Shown: positions 1 to 4,347 of the stretch, one piece after another | How positions within the stretch are numbered: position 1 is the stretch's first letter | How the letters are laid out: every line of letters starts with the position of its first letter | Origin: Oscillospiraceae bacterium | Lineage (GTDB): Bacteria; Bacillota; Clostridia; Oscillospirales; Ethanoligenentaceae | Assembly: GCA_003518885.1 (NCBI GenBank) | Contig: DOXU01000066.1 | Coordinates: forward strand, 1 to 8,963 | Direction of reading: 5' to 3' | Length of the DNA: 8,963 bases | Notes under the pieces: model-generated | Told to the model about the DNA's origin: nothing | Databases searched by the model: none | The model's input: the letters and a program-made list of their open reading frames with translations, nothing else | Made by a program: the position numbers and the translations under genes

Positions 1-127
1 GTGTACGGATCGCAGTGTAGTGTGTTGTGTGCGCAGTCTCAAAAGTATTTGTTTTTTTTTTCAAGCGGAGGGCGGCATCCGAGATCTAGTACGGGCTCGT
101 GGGCTCGGGAATGTGTATAAGAGACAG
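1..127. other. Illumina/Nextera adapter and read-through artefact at contig end
   Basis: This stretch is library-construction sequence, not genome. Bases 62-85 match the Illumina P7 oligo at 20 of 24 positions. Bases 86-93 read CTAGTACG, which I recognise as the Nextera N702 i7 index as written in the primer. Bases 94-108 match the Nextera read-2 adapter at 14 of 15 positions. Bases 109-127 are the 19-base Tn5 mosaic end, with only its first two bases swapped. The run of T at 52-61 just before P7 is the reverse complement of the A homopolymer that Illumina reads show after running past the adapter. Bases 1-51 are low-quality tail. Genomic sequence should be taken to begin at about 128. Confidence 0.95.
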
Positions 128-176
128 CTTCATACCCTTTCACTTCCCCATGTTTTTATTCTTATTTTATTTAAAA

Positions 177-201
177 CCGCCCGATGAGGGCGGATTTTTT
201 T
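177..201 (+). terminator. Rho-independent terminator hairpin, possibly bidirectional
   Basis: CCGCCC (177-182) pairs perfectly with GGGCGG (188-193) around a 5-base loop. On the plus strand it is followed, after one A, by seven T (195-201), the canonical plus-strand orientation. On the minus strand the hairpin is followed by only four T and then an AT-rich stretch, so it could also end the yabR transcript, less efficiently. No plus-strand gene survives to its left because the contig breaks there. Confidence 0.6.
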
Positions 202-364
202 ACCTTAATTCTAAATATAACAAAAGCCATTCCAAATAACGGAGAAAGGCAAACACAGATAGCGGATAATCCATGCCCGCTTCACTGTCACGTCGTCTAT
301 CATCCAGTTGTCCAGAACAGCTTTTAATCAGTCGTATATAACATGAAACGACCTGTATAATTGC
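200..364 (-). other. Open frame continuing after the yabR stop (unproven)
   Basis: Immediately after the TAA of yabR, and in the same frame, 54 sense codons follow before the next TAA at 202-200. The end of the frame, from an internal ATG, would encode a hydrophobic 24-residue peptide starting MDYPLSVFAFLRYLEW. No convincing Shine-Dalgarno site precedes that ATG. The hairpin at 177-193 follows the second stop closely. I recognise no family here, and an open run of this length can occur by chance. The rest of 128-364 shows no gene, tRNA or repeat that I can support. Confidence 0.2.
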
Positions 365-796
365 TTATTTCGATCCAACACGGCGGGAAACACTCCCCCG
401 CTTAGGATCTGTATATTTTTTCAAATCAGATAGTTTCTCATCACTTGATTGCTTAAACTTACTCATCATTTCTTCAAAAGAAAGATTGGCTTTTCGACGG
501 GGTGACCATTCATATCCACCCGGTCCACCCGAACGTCCAGAAGAAGCTGGCCGCCTTTTGGGTGCCTCAGCTTGTTTAATAGAAAGGCCAATTTTTCCGT
601 CTTCACCGATGGAAAGAACCTTTACTTTAACAACCTGCCCTTCTTGGACAAAATCTCGAATTTCCTTTACAAATGTTGGTGCCACCTCAGAGATATGCAC
701 CATTCCTGTCCGGGCCTCAGGCAATTCAACAAAAGCGCCGAATTTTGTAATGCCCGTCACTTTACCTTCTAATACTGCTCCAACCTCAAGCTGCAT
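365..796 (-). CDS. yabR: S1-domain RNA-binding protein YabR
   Basis: This 143-residue protein has a single S1 (OB-fold) domain at about residues 4-75, with the typical ITKFGAFVEL and GMVHISEV strands (about 16-38) and DGKIGLSIK at 66-74. The S1 fold binds single-stranded RNA, and general-stress or translation-linked roles have been proposed for the family. A basic, Gly/Ser/Arg-rich linker (about 79-103) leads to a charged tail, FEEMMSKF then KLSDLKKY, which also ends Bacillus YabR. The start is ATG at 796, preceded by GGGGAGG (816-810) at a rather long 13-base spacing. It is last in yabP-yabQ-divIC-yabR, the order known from B. subtilis, where spoIIE follows. Here the contig ends about 240 bases beyond, so spoIIE cannot be seen. 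The family assignment is secure, but the cellular role is not established from sequence. Confidence 0.93.
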   Translation of the reverse strand: MQLEVGAVLEGKVTGITKFGAFVELPEARTGMVHISEVAPTFVKEIRDFVQEGQVVKVKVLSIGEDGKIGLSIKQAEAPKRRPASSGRSGGPGGYEWSPRRKANLSFEEMMSKFKQSSDEKLSDLKKYTDPKRGSVSRRVGSK

Positions 797-858
797 AAAA
801 TCTGTTTATCCTCCCCAGAAATGATAGAAAAAACGAATAAAATGGCGTCCGTCTACTT

Positions 859-885
859 GGTTAGATCAAGTTCCCTAGATCCACC
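859..885 (-). other. Stem-loop between divIC and yabR
   Basis: Read on the minus strand, GGTGGATCTAG pairs with CTTGATCTAACC around a GGAA (GNRA-type) tetraloop. The stem has one mismatch and one bulged A. No T tract follows directly, so it is not a typical terminator. It lies in the only sizeable gap (115 bases) of the yabP-yabR operon and could be an RNA processing or stability element. This is visible structure only, with function unknown. Confidence 0.3.
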
Positions 886-911
886 CACACTCACAACAGA
901 AAACATAGGTA

Positions 912-1187
912 TTAATTTCCCGCCTCGTTAATATAGATACGCTCGTTTGATTTTGCATAATTAAGCTTGTCCCGTGCAACACCAGCCATATATTGATCGT
1001 TTCCCTCTGACAGTTTGCGCTGGATTTCAGAATTTGTCCCATTTTGCTTGTTATACTGAGTCTCCAGCTGTGTCAAAGCCGCTTTATGCTGGCTAATCTG
1101 AAACTGCTTCTGAATAAGAACCACTGCAATATACACAATAAAAAGAGCAATTGCCAAACGAAAAATTAAACTTTTATGTTTTCTCAC
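912..1187 (-). CDS. divIC: Septum formation initiator DivIC (FtsB/DivIC family)
   Basis: This small bitopic division protein of about 91 residues belongs to a family that forms a complex with FtsL and DivIB at the septum to activate septal peptidoglycan synthesis. A short basic N-terminus (RKHK) precedes one membrane helix (about 6-26, IFRLAIALFIVYIAVVLIQ). A coiled coil follows (about 27-62), then the family's C-terminal motif YMAGVARDKLNYAKSNERIY. I chose GTG at 1187 because AGGAG (1203-1199) lies 11 bases upstream and the protein then has the usual family length. The frame is open upstream to ATG 1211 and TTG 1250, but these lack a properly spaced ribosome-binding site and would add up to 21 residues overlapping yabQ. 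With the GTG start, the overlap with the end of yabQ is 14 bases, implying translational coupling. Confidence 0.9.
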   Translation of the reverse strand: MRKHKSLIFRLAIALFIVYIAVVLIQKQFQISQHKAALTQLETQYNKQNGTNSEIQRKLSEGNDQYMAGVARDKLNYAKSNERIYINEAGN

Positions 1188-1758
1188 CGTTTTTTTGTCT
1201 CCTACCTGCATCTTTTTGAAACGATTTTGCGTGTACGGTATTCTCGGCAACCTTATGTCGGACTCTATAAAAAATATTATACATCAAATTATGAACCGGT
1301 TTCAAGCGCATTTTTGTAACTTTTTGGATTTTTGGCATAGTTTTTTTCATACGCTCTTTATTTCCCGAAATATTCTTCCCCATTCGTTCGCATATACTCC
1401 TTACTGGCTCTTGTATTTTCCGCCCTGCGCTCGCCGCTGTATGGCGTGTTTTCTTTACAATTCTCTTTACCGCAGTCGAAATAAAGCGCCCAATGGTAAA
1501 CCGATAAAGGAGAAATCCCAGCAACTCACCTTCTAAAACAAAAAGGCGTATTTCTCCTGCATTTCCCGCAAGGATAAGAAAGAATGTCAAAACACCACAA
1601 AGAAGCAAATACAAACAATCCCAGACCAGCGTAAAGATCTTCCCCTTAAAACAAAGAAGGCGAACTAAAGAAAGCAGATCATAGAGCAAGCCGAATGCGA
1701 CACCAATGGATAGAGAGAGCAAAAACAAAATCATTTGCGAAGAGACAGAGACGGTCAA
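1174..1758 (-). CDS. yabQ: Spore cortex biosynthesis membrane protein YabQ
   Basis: This 194-residue membrane protein starts with a hydrophobic segment (about 9-28) containing GVAFGLLYDLLSLVR, the recognisable YabQ signature. At least one more hydrophobic segment follows (about 43-65, LVWDCLYLLLCGVLTFFLIL) and a third, weaker one lies near 76-90. The second half (about 96-194) is strongly basic and probably cytoplasmic. In B. subtilis YabQ is made in the mother cell under sigma-E, sits in the forespore outer membrane and is needed for cortex formation. The likely start is TTG at 1758, with GAGG four bases upstream. ATG at 1734 is possible but has no ribosome-binding site and would shorten the first helix. 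It lies 19 bases after yabP and overlaps divIC by 14 bases. Its 3' end contains the divIC ribosome-binding site. Confidence 0.9.
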   Translation of the reverse strand: MTVSVSSQMILFLLSLSIGVAFGLLYDLLSLVRLLCFKGKIFTLVWDCLYLLLCGVLTFFLILAGNAGEIRLFVLEGELLGFLLYRFTIGRFISTAVKRIVKKTRHTAASAGRKIQEPVRSICERMGKNISGNKERMKKTMPKIQKVTKMRLKPVHNLMYNIFYRVRHKVAENTVHAKSFQKDAGRRQKNGEKT

Positions 1759-1777
1759 TTTTCCTCACCCTTCTCTT

Positions 1778-2065
1778 TTATTTGAAGATTCTCCCGAATA
1801 ATCCACCACTACGGGGTGCCTCATCCCGATAAGAAATCGAGGCAATATCGCCCTCTACATTTACTTCCCCGGTTTCTACACTTAGTTTATTTATATGTAG
1901 ATTATACCCTCTAACGGTCATCTCACCGAGTTCTGTAAAGAGTACGACCGTTTCTTCATCAAAACTATCTACATCCGTCACGCCCGAAACGGAAAGCAGG
2001 CGTCGGTCTTCCAAAATGACATTATGTACCTTCTTTGGCATCTGATCTTCTTGCTGAACAGTCAT
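1778..2065 (-). CDS. yabP: Sporulation protein YabP
   Basis: This 95-residue soluble protein belongs to the YabP/YqfC family. The conserved core runs from about 21 to 73: RRLLSVSGVTDVDSFDEE, then an ELGEMTVRGYNLHINKLSVE stretch and EGDI. It ends in GLFGRIFK, a C-terminus typical of the family. In B. subtilis yabP is transcribed with yabQ under sigma-E in the mother cell. I chose ATG at 2065 because GGAGG (2075-2071) lies five bases upstream. ATG at 2077, in the same frame, would add MEEK but has no Shine-Dalgarno site, and it overlaps the GGAGG. It is the first gene of its transcription unit, separated from rqcP by a terminator (2166-2210) and preceded by a sigma-E-like promoter (2132-2161). 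Confidence 0.92.
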   Translation of the reverse strand: MTVQQEDQMPKKVHNVILEDRRLLSVSGVTDVDSFDEETVVLFTELGEMTVRGYNLHINKLSVETGEVNVEGDIASISYRDEAPRSGGLFGRIFK

Positions 2066-2131
2066 TTTTTCCTCCATTTCAACAAAACGTAATGGTTTTC
2101 ACCGAAGCAAGACTTTTCTTTCGGCTGTTTC

Positions 2132-2161
2132 ATTCTATGCGCCCTTACCTTTTGTTATGCC
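2132..2161 (-). promoter_or_regulatory. Sigma-E-like promoter for yabP-yabQ-divIC-yabR
   Basis: On the minus strand, GGCATAAC (2161-2154) is followed after 14 bases by CATAGAAT (2139-2132). The -10 matches the sporulation sigma-E consensus CATACAAT at 7 of 8 positions. The ATA-containing -35 and the 14-base spacer also fit that class. It would start transcription near 2125, about 60 bases before yabP. yabP and yabQ are sigma-E genes in B. subtilis, so the context agrees. Sigma-K shares the CATA element and is not excluded. Confidence 0.6.
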
Positions 2162-2165
2162 AAAG

Positions 2166-2210
2166 AGGAAAAACAACAATAAAATAGCCGCCCCAAAATG
2201 GGACAGCTAT
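2166..2210 (-). terminator. Rho-independent terminator of hup-rqcP
   Basis: Read on the minus strand, ATAGCTGTCCC (2210-2200) pairs over all 11 positions with GGGGCGGCTAT (2194-2184), including two G-U pairs, around an ATTTT loop. It is followed by TTTTATTGTTGTTTTT. It begins 34 bases after the rqcP stop and lies just upstream of the yabP promoter, so it separates the vegetative hup-rqcP unit from the sporulation unit. Confidence 0.88.
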
Positions 2211-2244
2211 CATGTATGATTATGAAATAAATCCATTTGCAGGA

Positions 2245-2493
2245 TCAGTGATCATCAAGAACCCGATACATGGAAGAAGCATTTTCTTTTGTGGCATACT
2301 CTGTAACTTCAAGCACTTCCGCTTTTAAGGGGCGCGTGCCAAGCGTAATTTCCAGAATGTCGCCGGCCTTCACCTCATAAGAAGCACGTACCGGCTTGCC
2401 ATCAATTAGCACACGTCCAGCATCACAGGCTTCATTTGCCACTGTGCGTCGTTTAATCAAACGAGAAACTTTTAAATATTTGTCCAGCCGCAT
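2245..2493 (-). CDS. rqcP: RqcP (YabO), S4-domain ribosome quality control factor
   Basis: This 82-residue protein consists of an S4 RNA-binding domain (about 1-60) opening with MRLDKYLKVSRLIKRRT, nearly the same as Bacillus YabO/RqcP. Its basic residues (R2, K5, K8, R11, K14, R15, R16) are characteristic. AGRVLIDGKPVRASYEVKAG (26-45) forms the S4 loop. In B. subtilis RqcP works with RqcH on obstructed 50S subunits, stabilising peptidyl-tRNA while RqcH adds the C-terminal alanine tail that marks incomplete chains for proteolysis. The start is ATG at 2493, 12 bases after the HU stop. Only a weak GGA precedes it, suggesting coupling to hup. RqcH is not in this window. The related Hsp15 (HslR) of Gram-negative bacteria is the alternative label, but the short length and neighbours favour RqcP. 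Confidence 0.93.
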   Translation of the reverse strand: MRLDKYLKVSRLIKRRTVANEACDAGRVLIDGKPVRASYEVKAGDILEITLGTRPLKAEVLEVTEYATKENASSMYRVLDDH

Positions 2494-2505
2494 AACAAAA
2501 TTCCA

Positions 2506-2781
2506 TTAATCAGAGACAGCGTCTTTAAAAGGTTTCCCTGCTTTAAAGACCGGGTATGTGGATGCTGGAATCGTAATGGCCTCTTTTGTACGTGGATTAC
2601 GGCCTTGACGTGCTTCGCGATGGTGTACTTCGAATGTACCAAAGCCCACCAATTGAACCTTTTCCTTTGCCGCTAATGTTTCCACAATAGAATCAATCAA
2701 GGCATTGGTCGCTTTTTCCGCATCTTTTTTAGAAAGGCCCACCTTTTCGGCCACTTTTGCGATTAATTCCGCTTTTGTCAT
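2506..2781 (-). CDS. hup: Histone-like DNA-binding protein HU
   Basis: This 91-residue protein is a canonical full-length HU, the dimeric nucleoid protein that binds and bends DNA with little sequence preference. An N-terminal helix pair (about 1-40, beginning MTKAELIAKVAEKVGLSKKD) is followed by VQLVGFGTFEV (42-52). The flexible DNA-clasping arm contains RNP at 61-63, the proline that intercalates into DNA. FKAGKPFKDAV closes the protein. The start is ATG at 2781, with a strong GGAGG (2795-2791) nine bases upstream. It leads the hup-rqcP unit, with a promoter at 2902-2930 and a leader of about 110 bases carrying competing stems. Placement just before rqcP and yabP is common in Clostridia, which supports HU over IHF. 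No IHF-specific features are visible. Confidence 0.97.
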   Translation of the reverse strand: MTKAELIAKVAEKVGLSKKDAEKATNALIDSIVETLAAKEKVQLVGFGTFEVHHREARQGRNPRTKEAITIPASTYPVFKAGKPFKDAVSD

Positions 2782-2790
2782 AAAATACTC

Positions 2791-2846
2791 CCTCCAAGTG
2801 TTTGGACTTTGTTCATCTTCTCAAGAGCCTGAGAGTCCAAGAAGAT
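2791..2846 (-). promoter_or_regulatory. Mutually exclusive stems in the hup leader
   Basis: Three inverted repeats lie between the predicted transcript start and the hup ATG. Stem B pairs 2840-2846 with 2815-2821 (7 bp). Stem A pairs 2834-2840 with 2802-2808 (7 bp). Stem C pairs 2802-2805 with 2794-2797 (4 bp) and would cover the first two bases of the GGAGG site (2795-2791). A crosses B, and A shares bases with C, so B plus C competes with A. This could regulate HU translation. Only the base complementarity is seen; the mechanism is inferred and stem C is weak. Confidence 0.3.
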
Positions 2847-2882
2847 TTTCACCGTACAAACGGCTGTTTTTTTGCATAAATA

Positions 2883-2907
2883 TAAGATAAATGACAGGTT
2901 TATCTTA
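2883..2907. promoter_or_regulatory. Perfect inverted repeat overlapping the hup -10 (candidate operator)
   Basis: TAAGATAAA (2883-2891) and TTTATCTTA (2899-2907) form a perfect 9-bp inverted repeat with a 7-base spacer. The right arm contains the whole -10 hexamer (2902-2907), and the centre falls on the predicted transcription start near 2895. This is the placement of a repressor operator. It matches no operator that I can name. Confidence 0.5.
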
Positions 2908-2930
2908 CCCTATCTTTTTCAATTTTTCAA
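2902..2930 (-). promoter_or_regulatory. Sigma-A-type promoter for hup-rqcP
   Basis: On the minus strand TTGAAA (2930-2925, 5 of 6 to TTGACA) is followed after exactly 17 bases by TAAGAT (2907-2902, 4 of 6 to TATAAT). The predicted start near 2895 gives a leader of about 110 bases before the hup ATG. Confidence 0.6.
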
Positions 2931-2992
2931 GTGTATATGCGTAGATAGCAGAAATATCCCCTTTTTTCTCTATAAAGCACAATGTTTTGTCC

Positions 2993-3814
2993 TTAAATTC
3001 GCGTAATTAATGTGGATAAAAATTGAAAAAGTTCCTCTGTTTTGGCATCGGCAGTTTTTGTGACTTCCTCACCCGTAAGTTTTTTGGTCGAAAGACCGGC
3101 CGCATAATTTGTTAAACAGGAGATTCCCAATGTATGCAGGCCACAATGCATCGCCTCAATTGCCTCCGGAACGGTTGACATACCAACTGCATCTGCTCCA
3201 AGCAAAGAAAGCATACGGACCTCTGCTGGCGTCTCATACTGTGGTCCTGCCATAAAAGCATAGACTCCCTCATGAAGTGGAAATTCATTCTCTGTAGCTA
3301 TGCGCCTTGCTGTCTCTCGCAATCCATGATCATATGTATTACTCATGTCAAAGAAACGTTCTCCGGCAAATGCAAGGTTACGTCCCCTGCATGGACTTTG
3401 TCCGGAAAGATTAATATGATCACGGATTAACATAAAATCACCAGGAGAAAATTGACAGTTAATCAGGCCTGCTGCATTGGTCAACACTAAATTTTGCACA
3501 CCCAGCATTTTCAGCACACGTACAAAAAATGTAATGCGACGAAAAGAAAACCCCTCATAAAAATGCCAACGACCCGAAAAAATATAAACCGGTTGACCGT
3601 TCAATCTGCCAATATAGAGTTTTCCTTCGTGTGAAGGCGCCGTAGAACGCGGAAAATGGGGAATACCGGTGTAAGAGAGTCTTACACATCCCTCTAATTT
3701 TTCGGCAAAGCCTCCCAATCCGGATCCCAAAACGATCGCGCTCCGCGGGCGAACCATGGCTGCCTCTCGTATGACCTTTGCTGCCATTTGGCAAGACTTT
3801 TCTGCTTCTTCCAT
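2993..3814 (-). CDS. punA: Purine-nucleoside phosphorylase (trimeric, 6-oxopurine type)
   Basis: This 273-residue enzyme cleaves inosine, guanosine and their deoxy forms with phosphate to give the base and (deoxy)ribose-1-phosphate for purine salvage in the cytoplasm. Visible family motifs are GSGLG (30-34, phosphate loop), SHEG (61-64), GRWHFYEG (81-88) with R82, LTNAAG (111-116), YETPAE (193-198) with the base-binding E194, GADAVGMSTVPE (206-217) and LTNYAAG (234-240). The Asn at 236 aligns with N243 of mammalian PNP and indicates 6-oxopurine specificity, since 5'-methylthioadenosine phosphorylases carry Asp there. Length is normal for the trimeric PNP class. The start is ATG at 3814, with GAGG (3827-3824) nine bases upstream. 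It follows a strong terminator (3845-3886) and has no clear promoter of its own. No clear terminator follows it. Confidence 0.95.
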   Translation of the reverse strand: MEEAEKSCQMAAKVIREAAMVRPRSAIVLGSGLGGFAEKLEGCVRLSYTGIPHFPRSTAPSHEGKLYIGRLNGQPVYIFSGRWHFYEGFSFRRITFFVRVLKMLGVQNLVLTNAAGLINCQFSPGDFMLIRDHINLSGQSPCRGRNLAFAGERFFDMSNTYDHGLRETARRIATENEFPLHEGVYAFMAGPQYETPAEVRMLSLLGADAVGMSTVPEAIEAMHCGLHTLGISCLTNYAAGLSTKKLTGEEVTKTADAKTEELFQFLSTLITRI

Positions 3815-3844
3815 CCCTTTTTACCTCTTTATTTATATTGTCAT

Positions 3845-3886
3845 AAGACAAACAAAGCCGCCCACCCTAATAACGGGGTGGGCGGC
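3845..3886 (-). terminator. Strong Rho-independent terminator after the zinc-ribbon gene
   Basis: Read on the minus strand, GCCGCCCACCC (3886-3876) pairs perfectly over 11 bases with GGGTGGGCGGC (3867-3857) around an 8-base loop. TTTGTTTGTCTT follows. It begins 21 bases after the zinc-ribbon stop and ends 30 bases before the punA ATG. There is no T tract on the plus side. Confidence 0.92.
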
Positions 3887-3907
3887 AAGGAACTAAAAGT
3901 ATAGCAC

Positions 3908-4264
3908 TTAAAGTTGTGCACCGCACTGTTTACAGAACTTAGCATCAATCGCATTGACTGTTCCGCAAGAATCGCATTTTCTCTGCTCACGCAAAGAAGC
4001 GAGTTTTTCTTGTAATGTATCCAAATCAGAGAGAAGCGTGTCCAGTTGTGCAGATTTTTCCTTAATCAACTCTGACGCATCCGTTTCCTCTTTGGTGGCA
4101 TTGTAAACAGAACGTCCCAAAGATTCATATACTAACTTAATCTTACCTTCAACTTCTGCAGCAGCAATGCGCAGTTTAGAAACTTCAACTAACTTTCCGG
4201 TTTTTTTACCGGCGTAATCAACGGCTCCTTTTGCAGTCAGCACTGCATCTTCCAGGATTCCCAT
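3908..4264 (-). CDS. Small coiled-coil protein with C-terminal zinc ribbon
   Basis: This is a 118-residue protein of unknown function. The first part (about 1-60) is helical and alanine/lysine-rich, with VDYAGKKTGKLVEVSKLRIA, a pattern often found in small clostridial proteins of this type. The middle (about 62-95) is a predicted coiled coil (SAQLDTLLSDLDTLQEKLASL). The C-terminus is a zinc ribbon with two CxxC pairs, CDSCG and CKQCG, 15 residues apart, likely binding one zinc ion. There is no signal peptide or membrane helix. I chose ATG at 4264 because AAGGAG (4278-4273) lies eight bases upstream. GTG at 4273 would overlap that site. It is monocistronic in layout, with a promoter at 4309-4337 and a terminator at 3845-3886. 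An adaptor or protein-binding role is only a guess. Confidence 0.85.
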   Translation of the reverse strand: MGILEDAVLTAKGAVDYAGKKTGKLVEVSKLRIAAAEVEGKIKLVYESLGRSVYNATKEETDASELIKEKSAQLDTLLSDLDTLQEKLASLREQRKCDSCGTVNAIDAKFCKQCGAQL

Positions 4265-4308
4265 ACTCGTCACTCCTTACTGTTGCAATAAATTTTCTCT
4301 ATACGCAT

Positions 4309-4337
4309 ATTATACCATTCCCGCCCTAAAGACACAA
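4309..4337 (-). promoter_or_regulatory. Extended -10 sigma-A promoter for the zinc-ribbon gene
   Basis: On the minus strand a perfect TATAAT (4314-4309) is preceded by TGG, giving the TGn extension. It is spaced 17 bases from TTGTGT (4337-4332), a weak -35. The predicted start near 4302 leaves a leader of about 38 bases. The promoter lies in the short gap after the kinase stop, so the gene can be expressed apart from the upstream operon. Confidence 0.75.
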
Positions 4338-4347
4338 TATGCAGGAA

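Noticed and set aside
109..127. Tn5 mosaic end that could suggest a transposon insertion
   Set aside because: It is joined to P7, an index and the read-2 adapter in library order, so it comes from tagmentation and not from a genomic transposon.
486..824. Plus-strand open frame opposite yabR
   Set aside because: It lies antisense to a clear S1-domain gene, has no family resemblance and is an opposite-strand shadow.
797..911. Possible tRNA in the divIC-yabR gap
   Set aside because: The hairpin at 859-885 is not part of a cloverleaf. There is no acceptor stem, T-arm consensus or CCA-type end.
1195..1536. Plus-strand open frame opposite yabQ/divIC
   Set aside because: No ribosome-binding site or recognisable domain. 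It mirrors the AT-rich membrane-protein gene yabQ.
3555..3851. Second minus-strand open frame overlapping the start of punA
   Set aside because: It is out of frame with a complete, motif-rich phosphorylase and has low-complexity residues with no family signal. It also starts within the punA upstream region without a good ribosome-binding site.
4315..4347. Terminator after the nucleoside kinase
   Set aside because: ATTCC and GGAAT could pair loosely, but the stem is interrupted and no T tract follows. The sequence is better explained as the promoter of the zinc-ribbon gene.
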